This document shows positions 17,284-25,681 of a stretch of DNA of 64,000 nt, piece after piece. Below the pieces are notes generated by a model, which saw only the letters and a program-made list of their open reading frames with translations, was not told the origin of the DNA and made no database searches. The position numbers and the translations under genes are program-made. How positions within the stretch are numbered: position 1 is the stretch's first letter; the number at the start of each line of letters is the position of its first letter. Source of the stretch: Xiamenia xianingshaonis (GTDB lineage Bacteria; Actinomycetota; Coriobacteriia; Coriobacteriales; Eggerthellaceae). The stretch covers positions 1-64,000 of the forward strand of contig NZ_CP072829.1 in assembly GCF_017945865.1 (NCBI RefSeq), given 5' to 3'.

Positions 17284-20200
17284 ATGTCGGACATGATAGA
17301 TTCGGTAACGTACCTCGCTCAAGAAATCGGGCCGCGACCTGCAGGGACCGAGGAAGAGCAGCAAGCTGCGCTCTATATCACGGAATCCATGCAGAAAGAA
17401 GCGCGGTTGTCGACGGTCATTGAGGATTTCCGCGGGCTTTCATCCACTGAACTGCTGCTGGCCGTGCTGTGCCTGTGTTCGGTCGTCATGGCCGTGCTTG
17501 CGACGGCGCTGCCGGTCGTGGACGTGGCGGCCGTCGTTGTGACGGCGCTGGTCGCGGCGGTGTTTGCCAGCGAATCGCTTGGAAAGCCCGTTGTGTCGCG
17601 TCTGCTCGGGCGCGGCGTGAGCCAAAACGTCGTGGCGAAGTACGACCCCGAGCTGCCTTCCGAAGCAGGATCGGCCCATCATCGCAAGGTGGTGCTCGTG
17701 GCCCGCTATGACAGCGGGAAGGTGACGCGCGAGACGGCTGGCTCGCTCGTGCGCCTGCTGCCGGCGCTGCAGTGGTTCACGCTCGGGTCGGTCGTGCTGC
17801 TGCCGGTGTTGCTTTTGCTGCGCGCCGTGTTCTTCCCGGCGGGCGGCGGACTGATGTCGTCCATCGTGAACATCCTGATCATCGTGGCGCTCATCGGCAC
17901 GGCGCTGCCGTGCGTCCAGTGGGTTTTGCACAAGACGGCGCCGTATAACGAGGGCGCGAACTGCAACGGTGCCGGCGTGGCCATGCTGCTCGAGGTGGCG
18001 AAGCGCGTGGGCCAAGGTCGCGTGACCGAAGCCGAGATCGCCGAGCGCGAGGAAGCCGTCATCCATGGCAAGGAAGAGGCGCTGGCCGCCGGCGTGGTGC
18101 CCGAGGGTGCCGAGCTGGTGTATGAAACAGATGCGCCCGCACCTGCAGGGGCTCCCGCAAGCCACCAGGCTGCGGCGGAAGCGTCGCCCGATGGCGGCTT
18201 GGCTGCGGCGAAGGCAGCCATTGCGGCCATGACCGGCCGCCCGGTCGCCGGCGCGGCCGATTCATACGACGCAGACGTTCCGGCAGACGTTCCGGCAGAC
18301 GGGCATTCGGTGGTGGTCGACCAGGTCGCCCAAGCCGCGCCAGAGCTTGAAGCGGCCCCGCAGGCCAGCGAAAGCCCTGTTCAGCAAGTGGAGGCGGCAC
18401 CGGCCATGTTCTATGCGCCTCATCTGGAGACTCGTCAGAAGCAGGCGTCGTCGGTGCCCGACTGGTATGTGAAGGCGCAAGAAAAGGCGAAGCGCCCGCG
18501 CGGGGGAGACAAGCCGGCCCAGCGGTCGCGGTATGCAAGCGCCTTGGACGCCGCCGTGCGTGAAAGCGCGGGGCATTTCGCAGAAGCGAACCGGATCGTG
18601 GGCTATCGCCTCGAAGAAACCTTGTCGGCCGGCAAGGAAGTCATTCGCGAGGTTGAGCCGCCCGCGGCCGCCACGGCACGGGCGGCAGCCGGCGTTGCTG
18701 CTGGAACCGGCGCAGGGTTTGCCGGCCAGCAGGCTGCCGCTGCGGCAGCGCCAGCACAGCCGCGGCGTGACGTGCAGCCGATGCGCGAGGCGCCGGTACG
18801 GGCAGTGCCCGCACAGGCGGCCGCCGTACGAGAAATTGCCGCACAGGCAGCGCCGGTGAGGGATGCAGCGCCCGCGCAGGCAGCGCAGACGATGCGGGAA
18901 GAGATCGTCGCACCTCAAGCGGCGCCCCAGGCAGCACCGGCGCCGGCATCTGTGCCCGAGCAAGCGCCGTCCGCCGGCGAGTCTTTGGACATGGGCACGA
19001 TGGCCATGCCGCCCATCGATGTGTCGCAGCTCGTCTTTGAAGAGCCCCCGGCCACGCCCGAACCTGCCATGCCGTCGTTCTTGGATCCGGCAAAAGTCCA
19101 GGCGGCAGCACAGGCGAGCCGGCGCATGGAGGACCGCTCGTCCGACCGCGTGGTCGCGGCGAAAGCCTCCGTCGACGCAAGCGGCACCATCGCCGTGGTG
19201 ACCGACGAGGCGAGCTTCGACGCTCCCGCCGAGGCTTCGGAAGGACCGGCGCCCGCCCGCACCGAAACCCCGCGCCGCCCCGAGCCGCGCGGCGAGCAAG
19301 AACATCAGGTGACCATGCGCGACGCCGACAGCGAGCGGCCGCAGCAGGAAAGCTACGTGCAAGAAGCCACCCAGACGTTCGCCGACCGCGTGATGCAGCG
19401 CCGCCGCGCCCGTCGTCCGGTCGTGCTTCCCGAGGTGGACGAGTCGGCCAAGCTCGCCCCGGTGCGCGAGGTGGCCAAACAGCGGGCGCCGCTGGCAGAG
19501 GCCGCCGAATCGGGTCAAGCCGCCGCTAAAAGCCTGCTGTCGATGCTTCCCGCCATCACCGCCGACGACATCGTCGCGAGCCACGGCGGCGTCGAAGAGG
19601 CCAAGGCCGACCCGTTGCTGGCTGCGCTGCCTTCGCTTTCCGGGTCGTTTGCCCGCGTGGGCGATTCTTCCAAGGCGACGGTCGGCGCTGCGGGTTCGTT
19701 CGCCCCGGCCAGCTCGACAAGCTCCTTCGCTCCCATCGGCGACGAGTTCGTCGAGGAAATGGACCCCGAGGACATCTATGTCGACGACGCCGACGATTCC
19801 GCCTACAACGAGACGTTCGCCGAGTCGGGCGCCATTGCGTCGGGCGAATATCTCGACATGCCGAAATCGCGCCTGCAGCGCCTGTTCGGCCGCTTCCGCA
19901 AGGAAAAGAAGGCACCTGAGCCTGAGGTCAGCACGCAGGAATGGCTGGACGTCGATGAGGATTTCGACGCGCGCGAAGTAGGCGCTCAGCGCGGCGGTTG
20001 GGAAAGCTTCCGCACCGCCAACGACGATGTCGCCGACCAGACGACGGCCTTCTCGCCGCTTGACGCGGACGACGACATCGACGACGGGTTTGACGACTAC
20101 GACGATTCCGACAACGGTCGCGCTTCCTGGCACGGCGGCGGTTATTCTGGCGAGCGCTTGATGGAAAGCAGCGATCTGAATTCCGAGGAGATCGCTGAAG

Positions 20201-20715
20201 AAGCCGCCGTCGCCGCAGCTCAGCCGGTCGAAGTCGACGAGGAGTTGAAGCAGATCTACGCCTTCCGCAACCCCGACGTGAACGCAGAGGTGTGGTTCGT
20301 CGCGCTCGGCGCCGAGCTTTCCACCCACGACGGCATGCGGGCCTTCCTTGACGAGCACGCGCACGAGCTTCGCGGCGCCATCGTGGTCGATCTGGACGCG
20401 CTTGGTGCGGGCGACATCACGATGATCGAGGAAGAAGGCCTGTTCCGTCCCGTGAAGACGTCGTCGCGCATGAAGCGGTACGTGAAGAAGGCGTCCCAAG
20501 CGTCCGGCGTTTCGGTGCGCTCGGCGAAGCTTCGGTGGATGGACAGCGCGGCGTCGTACGCGACGCGTCGCGGCATCCAGTCGATGCACCTCGTCGGCCT
20601 GCGCGATGGCAAGCCCGCCTATTACGGCCAGGACGACGACACCGTTGAGCACGTGAGCGAAGAGAAGTTGAACAACAATGCGAAGTTCGTCATGGAGATG
20701 ATCAAAAATATTTAA
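17284..20715 (+). CDS. Degenerate M28-type peptidase membrane protein with giant low-complexity insert
   Basis: The 1143-residue product begins like an M28 aminopeptidase (VTYLAQEIGPRPAGTEEEQQAA). At the metal sites the usual AHYDS reads ARYDS (R141), and the usual GAxDDxSG reads GANCNGAG (N226, C227, N228), so two ligand positions are lost and activity is unlikely. Two pairs of hydrophobic helices (about 54-95 and 165-212) interrupt the fold. Residues about 255-985 are Ala/Pro/Gln/Glu-rich and look disordered. The fold then resumes (WFVALGAELSTHDGMRAFL to the end). The ATG at 17284 has a gaaagg ribosome binding site. A role as a scaffold or receptor is inference. It follows the single-pass membrane gene by 60 bases. 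Confidence 0.8.
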   Translation: MSDMIDSVTYLAQEIGPRPAGTEEEQQAALYITESMQKEARLSTVIEDFRGLSSTELLLAVLCLCSVVMAVLATALPVVDVAAVVVTALVAAVFASESLGKPVVSRLLGRGVSQNVVAKYDPELPSEAGSAHHRKVVLVARYDSGKVTRETAGSLVRLLPALQWFTLGSVVLLPVLLLLRAVFFPAGGGLMSSIVNILIIVALIGTALPCVQWVLHKTAPYNEGANCNGAGVAMLLEVAKRVGQGRVTEAEIAEREEAVIHGKEEALAAGVVPEGAELVYETDAPAPAGAPASHQAAAEASPDGGLAAAKAAIAAMTGRPVAGAADSYDADVPADVPADGHSVVVDQVAQAAPELEAAPQASESPVQQVEAAPAMFYAPHLETRQKQASSVPDWYVKAQEKAKRPRGGDKPAQRSRYASALDAAVRESAGHFAEANRIVGYRLEETLSAGKEVIREVEPPAAATARAAAGVAAGTGAGFAGQQAAAAAAPAQPRRDVQPMREAPVRAVPAQAAAVREIAAQAAPVRDAAPAQAAQTMREEIVAPQAAPQAAPAPASVPEQAPSAGESLDMGTMAMPPIDVSQLVFEEPPATPEPAMPSFLDPAKVQAAAQASRRMEDRSSDRVVAAKASVDASGTIAVVTDEASFDAPAEASEGPAPARTETPRRPEPRGEQEHQVTMRDADSERPQQESYVQEATQTFADRVMQRRRARRPVVLPEVDESAKLAPVREVAKQRAPLAEAAESGQAAAKSLLSMLPAITADDIVASHGGVEEAKADPLLAALPSLSGSFARVGDSSKATVGAAGSFAPASSTSSFAPIGDEFVEEMDPEDIYVDDADDSAYNETFAESGAIASGEYLDMPKSRLQRLFGRFRKEKKAPEPEVSTQEWLDVDEDFDAREVGAQRGGWESFRTANDDVADQTTAFSPLDADDDIDDGFDDYDDSDNGRASWHGGGYSGERLMESSDLNSEEIAEEAAVAAAQPVEVDEELKQIYAFRNPDVNAEVWFVALGAELSTHDGMRAFLDEHAHELRGAIVVDLDALGAGDITMIEEEGLFRPVKTSSRMKRYVKKASQASGVSVRSAKLRWMDSAASYATRRGIQSMHLVGLRDGKPAYYGQDDDTVEHVSEEKLNNNAKFVMEMIKNI

Positions 20716-20763
20716 TACCTGCATAAAAAACAAGGCTCTTTAACCCCGTAGAGCGATTTCTTC

Positions 20764-20795
20764 TAACCCCCTGAACGTCAGGGGGTTATTATTTG
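20764..20795. terminator. Intrinsic terminator, possibly bidirectional
   Basis: Stem TAACCCCCTGA (20764-20774), loop ACG, stem TCAGGGGGTTA (20778-20788), then TTATTTG. It lies 48 bases after the M28-like gene. Confidence 0.8.
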
Positions 20796-20854
20796 TAAGC
20801 GCGTCACTATTACAACAATCGAGTCGTTCTACACGAGAGAGAGTACGAATTCCC

Positions 20855-21013
20855 ATGTCAATCGAAGCATATTGTGTCAAGTGCAAGGCCAAGAAAGTGA
20901 TGTTGAACCCCGTTGCGGGAACAACGAAAAACGGCAAACCGCTGCTGAAAGGAACGTGTCCCGACTGTAAAACGACGCTTTGTCGCATCGGCGCGGTGAA
21001 GGAAAGCAAGTAG
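20855..21013 (+). CDS. Small zinc-binding protein (DUF5679-like)
   Basis: A 52-residue protein with two CxxC knuckles: C7/C10 (YCVKCKAKK) and C35/C38 (TCPDCKT). Spacing and the KxMxNPV and GKPxLKGTCPxC pattern match the DUF5679 zinc-ribbon domain, which is found alone or on topoisomerases. The function is unknown; nucleic-acid contact is plausible. It is framed by two intrinsic terminators, so it is likely its own transcript. A gagagag stretch about 10 bases upstream may be the ribosome binding site. Confidence 0.85.
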   Translation: MSIEAYCVKCKAKKVMLNPVAGTTKNGKPLLKGTCPDCKTTLCRIGAVKESK

Positions 21014-21048
21014 CTTTCGCCTGCCGTCCACGACGTCCCTGTTTCTTC

Positions 21049-21072
21049 AAAATACCCTTCGGGGTATTTTTT
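21049..21072 (+). terminator. Intrinsic terminator after the small zinc protein
   Basis: AAAATACCC, loop TTCG, GGGTATTTT and more T; a textbook stem and U-tract. The rest of 21073-21216 holds only the leader of the citrate synthase gene. Confidence 0.93.
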
Positions 21073-21216
21073 GTGGGGTCTTTACCAGGGGTTTCATCTG
21101 TGAGACACTGTTTCGATCATCCATCGATCTTCTAGCGATTCTTTACTCCATTTTCGAAGATTCATGTTGCCGAGCCGTCATGCTGCGTCGTGTCGGCTTT
21201 CGCGGGAAGGGTGTCC

Positions 21217-22563
21217 ATGGGAACCGAAAAACGCCTCGATTTGTACGAGAACTTCAATGCGATCAACACCATTGCTCCGGAAAACTACGACACGTACAGC
21301 GTGAAGCGCGGGCTTCGCAATCCTGACGGCACGGGCGTGGTCGCCGGTGTGACGAACATTTCGAGCGTGCATGGCTATCTGCTGTCTGACGGCGTGAAAA
21401 TCCCTGATGACGGGCGCTTGAGCTATCGCGGCTACGACTTGTACGACCTGCTGTCCGACGAGTCGGGCGACCGCCGCTTCGCGTACGAGGAAATATCGTA
21501 TCTGCTGATCATGGGCAAGCTGCCGACGCGGGCCGAGCTTGACGGCTACATCGCGTCCATCGACGCCGCTCGCGAGCTGCCCGACGGCTTCACCGCGTCG
21601 AAGATCATGCGCGACACGCCGCGCGACGTCATGAACCTGCTGTCGCGGTCCATCCTGCAACTTTACGTTGACGACCCCGACGCGGAGGACCGTTCGGCAA
21701 AGCACGAGATCACGACCGCCATTTCGCTTATTTCGCGGCTGCCGCGCATCATGGTGCTGAGCTATTATGCCGTGCGTGCGCGTTATTTCGGCGAGTCGAT
21801 GATTCTGCATCGCTTCACGCCGGGTGAATCGACGGCCGAGACTATTCTGTCGATGCTGCGCCCGGACCGCTCGTACACGCAGCAGGAAGCGCGAATGCTC
21901 GACATCATGCTGTGTCTGCACGCCGAACACGGCGGCGGCAACAACTCTACGTTCACGACGCGCGTGCTGACCTCGGCAGACACCGATCCGTACTCGACGT
22001 ACGCGGCGGCCATCGGTTCGCTGAAGGGCCGCAAGCACGGCGGCGCGAACCACCAGATCATCGCGATGCAGAACGAGCTGATGGAAAACGTGGCCGACTG
22101 GGAAGACGACGGCCAGGTGGCCGATTACCTGGCGAAGATCGTGAACCGCGAGGCGTACGACCGATCGGGGCTTGTGTACGGCATCGGACATGCAGTGTAC
22201 ACGAAGTCCGACCCGCGGGCGGTCATCCTGAAGCGATTCGCACGTGACCTGGCCGAAGGGACGGAATTCGAGGCGAAGTTCCGCCTGCTGGAATCTATCG
22301 AGCGCCTGGCGCCCGAGGTCATCTTGGCCGAGAAGGGCACGAAGAAGGACATGTGCGCGAACGTGGACATGTATTCCGGGTTCGTGTATTCCATGCTGGG
22401 GATCCCGGAAGACCTGTTCACGCCGTTGTTCGCCTGTGCCCGCATGTCGGGCTGGGCGGCACATCGCTTCGAGGAGATCGTGTCCGGCAAGCGCATCATC
22501 CGCCCGGCATACAAGAGCGCCCACCAGGGCCTTCGCCAGTGGAAGCCCATGGGCGAGCGGTAG
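21217..22563 (+). CDS. gltA: Citrate synthase
   Basis: Condenses acetyl-CoA and oxaloacetate to citrate, here most likely to supply 2-oxoglutarate for glutamate in an anaerobe. The 448-residue product shows LSYRGYDLYDLL, the catalytic-histidine motif HAEHGGGNNSTFTTRVL, the GSLKGRKHGGANHQ block and the C-terminal SGKRIIRPAYKSA. The ATG at 21217 has a gggaaggg ribosome binding site; a GTG 27 bases upstream is an alternative. The catalytic aspartate lies in the FSGFVYSMLGIP region. The gene is monocistronic, with a terminator upstream and a long repeat region downstream. Confidence 0.95.
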   Translation: MGTEKRLDLYENFNAINTIAPENYDTYSVKRGLRNPDGTGVVAGVTNISSVHGYLLSDGVKIPDDGRLSYRGYDLYDLLSDESGDRRFAYEEISYLLIMGKLPTRAELDGYIASIDAARELPDGFTASKIMRDTPRDVMNLLSRSILQLYVDDPDAEDRSAKHEITTAISLISRLPRIMVLSYYAVRARYFGESMILHRFTPGESTAETILSMLRPDRSYTQQEARMLDIMLCLHAEHGGGNNSTFTTRVLTSADTDPYSTYAAAIGSLKGRKHGGANHQIIAMQNELMENVADWEDDGQVADYLAKIVNREAYDRSGLVYGIGHAVYTKSDPRAVILKRFARDLAEGTEFEAKFRLLESIERLAPEVILAEKGTKKDMCANVDMYSGFVYSMLGIPEDLFTPLFACARMSGWAAHRFEEIVSGKRIIRPAYKSAHQGLRQWKPMGER

Positions 22564-22589
22564 GCTGGGGAGAATTCGACCGCGCTGGC

Positions 22590-23065
22590 CCTGGTGGGGA
22601 GGTAGTCGGTCGAGGCTTGCATCAGGTTGGTTAGTAGCTGGTGAAAGCTGTCAACTAGATAGGTTAGCACTTGGCCGGGGCTAGCTGTTGTTGGTTGGTG
22701 CTTGCAGGTGGCTGGCATTGGATCGGTCAGTACCTGGACGAAGCTTGCACCAGGCCGGTCAGCACCTGGTCAAGGCCGACATTAGACAAGCCGGCACCTG
22801 GCTGGGGCTAGCGGCAGGGCGGATAGCACCTGGTTGGAGTGAGTTAATTAAGGCTAACACTCTACGGAGGCTGGCTGTTGTCAGTTAACGCTTGTTCGAG
22901 GTTAGAGTCAAATAGGGCAGCGCTTGGACGAAGCCGGCATTAGACAAGCCGGCACCTGGTTGGGGTTTGCCCTGGTCGGTTAGTAGCCGGTTGAAGCCAG
23001 CGCCAGGCCGGTTGGAACCTGGTTGGGGCTGGCGGTGTTGGCTAGCAGCCGCTCGACACTGCAAG
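22590..23065. repeat. Degenerate G-rich minisatellite after gltA
   Basis: No gene is seen between gltA and the tRNA array (22564-23903). This part holds many imperfect copies of a roughly 35-40 base phrase built from CGGTCAGCACCTGG, CGAAGC, GGCATTAGACAAGCCGG and TGGTTGGGGCT. GACATTAGACAAGCCGGCAC or a one-base variant occurs twice (near 22780 and 22945). All copies are on the same strand. No protein-like reading is preserved across copies. Confidence 0.7.
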
Positions 23066-23077
23066 GTAGAGTTTATA

Positions 23078-23330
23078 TATGAAGAAAATGTGTGCTAGAG
23101 ATTTTAGAGGCAATATTCAGTAACTCGTGCATCATTTTCTGACAGACGTGAAGAATATGCAGTTCCGCTTGCGGCAAAACATCTCTTTTAAGGGTGTTTT
23201 GCTGTGTTCAGCAGGGGTTTTGCCGGCGCCTGTCTGTTAAACTTGCTTTTCAAGATGTATTGGATGATAAAATGATGCGCGAATTGTCGGTTTTGTAGCA
23301 AATTGCATCACATACATAAAACCATCATAT
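23078..23330. repeat. Terminal-inverted-repeat element, copy A (degenerate)
   Basis: The left end TATGAAGAAAATGTGTGCTA matches the left ends of the other four copies. The inner motif GCATCATTTT (23129) is 51 bases in, and its complement AAAATGATGC ends at 23278, 52 bases from the right end. The right terminal repeat is eroded. Length 253 bp. The 23331-23455 remainder is AT-rich with no gene. Confidence 0.72.
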
Positions 23331-23455
23331 TTAGAAGTGTATATAATCGACTAAAAACTGCATAAAGCGGCATAAATCAATAACCTGATGGAATGCTCTC
23401 GGTTGAAGTGTCTCTCAATAGGCAAACACCGACGGACTGAGGCATTTTCACCTGC

Positions 23456-23903
23456 CGCGAATTCCCCTCTCGGGTTCGAATCCCTGCGAACGAAAGCGCC
23501 CTCAAGCTGCAAGCAACTGGGGGCGCAAGTACGTCTGGCGGAGGAAGTAGGATTCGGGAAACCTTCCTTCGGAAGATTTCCAGGCCTCGTCGCAAGCTCC
23601 TCGGCCGAATTCGCTACGAAAGCTTCGCTTTCGCTTTACGCGAATTCCCCTCTCGGGTTCGAATCCACGGAAACGAAAAACATCCCCGGCAGAAAGTCTA
23701 CCGAGGATGCGAATATACCTGGCGGAGGAAGTAGGATTCGGGAAATCTGCTTCGCAGATTTCCAGGGTTCGTCGCAAGCTCCTCACCCGAATTCGCTACG
23801 AAAGCTTCGCTTTCGCTTCACGCGAATTCCCCTCGCGGGTTCGAATCCTTTCGTCATGAAAAACATCCCCGGCAGAAAGTCTACCGGGGATGCAAGAACA
23901 ACC
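23456..23903. repeat. Tandem array of interrupted tRNA-Ser(UGA) 3' ends
   Basis: Read on the minus strand, the tRNA-Ser gene is followed by units of 184 bp (23717-23900 and about 23533-23716) plus a partial third (23456-about 23532). Each unit repeats the last bases of the tRNA, including CCA (TGGCGGAGGAAGTAGGATTCG on the plus strand), then a 115-bp insert bounded by GGATTCG and CGAATCC (for example 23734-23848), then a copy of the terminator hairpin. The insert contains hairpins GGAAATCTG/CAGATTTCC and CGAAAGC/GCTTTCG within GAATTCGC/GCGAATTC. The same insert occurs in the tRNA-Ser(GCU) array at 26.3-26.9 kb. Confidence 0.9.
23859..23892 (-). terminator. Terminator of tRNA-Ser(UGA)
   Basis: Minus strand CATCCCCGG, 11-base loop, CCGGGGATG, then TTTTT. 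A second copy with one stem mismatch is at 23676-23709 inside the next repeat unit, and a different hairpin (GCGCCC...GGGCGC, 23496-23526) takes its place in the outermost unit. Confidence 0.88.
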
Positions 23904-23991
23904 TGGCGGAGGAAGTAGGATTCGAACCCACGGAACCTTGCGGCTCAACAGTTTTCAAGACTGCCGCCTTCAACCACTCGGCCATTCCTCC
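23904..23991 (-). tRNA. tRNA-Ser (anticodon UGA)
   Basis: An 88-base minus-strand gene with acceptor GGAGGAA/TTCCTCC, discriminator G and encoded CCA. The anticodon loop CTTGAAA gives TGA. A long variable arm, typical of class II tRNA-Ser, and the T-arm with GGTTCGAATCC are present. The intact copy is the first of a tandem series of 3' ends. Confidence 0.95.
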
Positions 23992-24025
23992 TGGGGTGCA
24001 GGGATGCTGCTCGAACAGGATACCA

Positions 24026-24031
24026 TATAAT
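24026..24031 (+). promoter_or_regulatory. -10 element abutting tadA
   Basis: A perfect TATAAT ends seven bases before the tadA ATG (24038), which would place transcription start at or next to the ATG. No -35 is obvious. On the minus strand the same bases give TATTAT, which may serve the divergent tRNA-Ser. Confidence 0.45.
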
Positions 24032-24037
24032 AGGCGT

Positions 24038-24544
24038 ATGGATGACGATTACTACATGGGGCTGGCTGTCGAGCAGGCGCGGCGTGCGGCTCGGGAGGGC
24101 GAGGTGCCGATCGGCGCTGTGGTCGTGTATGCGCCCGTCGACCCGGCGACGCGGCGTCCGCTGGCGGAACCGCAGGTCATTGCAACGGGTCGCAACCAGC
24201 GCGAAACCACGCAAGACCCTGCCGGCCATGCCGAGTTTCTGGCGCTGAAAGAAGCTTCGTCCAAGCTCGGCGTGTGGCGGCTGACGGGCTGCCAGGTGTA
24301 TGTCACGCTGGAGCCTTGCATCATGTGTGCCGGCCTCATGCATCAGTCGCGCATCGACCGTTGCGTCTTTGCCGCGCCTGATCCGAAGGCGGGGGCGCTG
24401 GGCACGTTGTATGCCATTCATGCAGACGAGCGCTTGAACCACCGCTTTCAGGTAGAATCGGGCGTGCGGGAAAAGGAATGCGTCGCGATGCTTCGGGATT
24501 TCTTTCGGCAGCGCCGCGACGACAAAAAGCGTGCGCGGTCGTGA
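24038..24544 (+). CDS. tadA: tRNA adenosine(34) deaminase TadA
   Basis: Deaminates A34 to inosine in tRNA-Arg(ACG). Zinc and catalytic residues are all present: HAE (H64, E66) and PCIMC (C94, C97). The start MDDDYYMGLAVEQARRAAREGEVPIGAVVV matches the family; an upstream in-frame ATG lies in the tRNA leader and is unlikely. A 14-residue insertion (APVDPATRRPLAEP) separates the first two strands. Length is 168. No ribosome binding site is visible before the ATG and a TATAAT lies just upstream, so the mRNA may be leaderless. Confidence 0.95.
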   Translation: MDDDYYMGLAVEQARRAAREGEVPIGAVVVYAPVDPATRRPLAEPQVIATGRNQRETTQDPAGHAEFLALKEASSKLGVWRLTGCQVYVTLEPCIMCAGLMHQSRIDRCVFAAPDPKAGALGTLYAIHADERLNHRFQVESGVREKECVAMLRDFFRQRRDDKKRARS

Positions 24545-24601
24545 CACCTTTCTCTTCCGGTCTTCTGTAATCCTCTCTGACTCCTGAGACAAGGGGCCTC
24601 A

Positions 24602-25660
24602 ATGATAGACAGGCTTTCGTCGGTTGACATGATGGCGCTTGCGCGTGACGCACAAGACGCCGATGCGCGGAAATTTCGTCGGCCCGGCGCGGTGCGCGTC
24701 ATGGCGCCCGCGAAGGTGAACCTGTTTCTGGCGGTCGGCGACAAGCTGCCCGACGGCTATCATGCTGCAACGAGCATAATGCACTCATTGCTGCTCCATG
24801 ACGTCCTGTGGATGAAAACGGAGCCACAGAATGCGTTCTGGGACGAGAATTGGGCCACCCTTGATGGAAATGTCGTTGAAACCGAAAACAATGCCTTAGC
24901 GAACGAATCGTTGCGTATAAGCCTTTCGGTGCGGAATTTTGACGGTTTGGAGCCGCTTGCCGTGGCTCCCGAGGACAACATCGTCGTGCGGGCGGTGCGC
25001 ATGCTGCACCGCGAGCTTGGCCGTCCGGCGGGGGATCGTCTGGCGATGCACCTTGAGAAGCGCATTCCCGTGCAGGCTGGTTTGGGCGGCGGGTCGTCGG
25101 ATGCGGCGGCGGCGCTCGTGGGAGCGGCGCGGTTGTGGGGCGTTGATCAGGACGATCCGCGGCTTGAGGCGGTCGCGCAGCGTCTTGGCGCCGATGTGCC
25201 GTTTTTCCTGCGCGGCGGGTGCGCGTGCCTGACGGGGAAGGGCGATGTGTTCGACCACGCGTTGAAGCCGATGAAGAAGCCGGTGGTGCTGGTGAAGCCG
25301 TCGACGGGCGTGTCGACGGCTGCTGCGTATCGCGCGTTCGATGCCGCGCCTTGCCCGATTGACGCCGCCGTGAAGGAACGCGCCGTTTCTGCTGCGGCGG
25401 CCGAGGACGTGCCGCTTGCCAACAACCTTATGTCAGCTTCGGAAGGGCTGCTTCCCGAATTGGCGGCCGTGGCCGAGTGGCTGGGCTCACAGTCGGGGGT
25501 CGAGTCGGTCTTGATGTCGGGCAGCGGGTCTGCCTTCTTCGGCGTGTGCCGCACGTTTGCCGCAGCTGCTGCCGCGGCGGGCGCGGCCAAGGCGGCTGGC
25601 TGGTGGGCGCGTGCGACGACGTTCAGCTCGGCCGCTGCGATGCTCGTACCTCTTCGGTAG
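24602..25660 (+). CDS. ispE: 4-diphosphocytidyl-2-C-methyl-D-erythritol kinase
   Basis: GHMP kinase of the non-mevalonate isoprenoid pathway, phosphorylating the 2-hydroxyl of CDP-methylerythritol. The substrate motif APAKVNLFLAVGDKLPDGYH (about 37-56), the ATP loop PVQAGLGGGSSDAAAAL and a C-terminal VLMSGSGSAFFG are intact. At 352 residues it is longer than the usual 280-300: about 33 extra residues at the N-terminus and an acidic insertion (WDENWATLDGNVVETENN) after the first motif. An aaggggcctca leader precedes the ATG. It lies 57 bases after tadA and is likely cotranscribed with it and the next gene. Confidence 0.95.
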   Translation: MIDRLSSVDMMALARDAQDADARKFRRPGAVRVMAPAKVNLFLAVGDKLPDGYHAATSIMHSLLLHDVLWMKTEPQNAFWDENWATLDGNVVETENNALANESLRISLSVRNFDGLEPLAVAPEDNIVVRAVRMLHRELGRPAGDRLAMHLEKRIPVQAGLGGGSSDAAAALVGAARLWGVDQDDPRLEAVAQRLGADVPFFLRGGCACLTGKGDVFDHALKPMKKPVVLVKPSTGVSTAAAYRAFDAAPCPIDAAVKERAVSAAAAEDVPLANNLMSASEGLLPELAAVAEWLGSQSGVESVLMSGSGSAFFGVCRTFAAAAAAAGAAKAAGWWARATTFSSAAAMLVPLR

Positions 25661-25681
25661 TTCGGCGCGAAAGGATTCCCT

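Noticed and set aside
18262-20733. 823-residue minus-strand frame opposite the M28-like gene
   Set aside because: His/Arg/Gly-rich shadow of the low-complexity insert; no start signal or domain.
23388-23918. 176-residue plus-strand frame over the tRNA-Ser(UGA) array
   Set aside because: The repeats and tRNA ends produce the frame; repeated peptide phrases come from the 115-bp insert.
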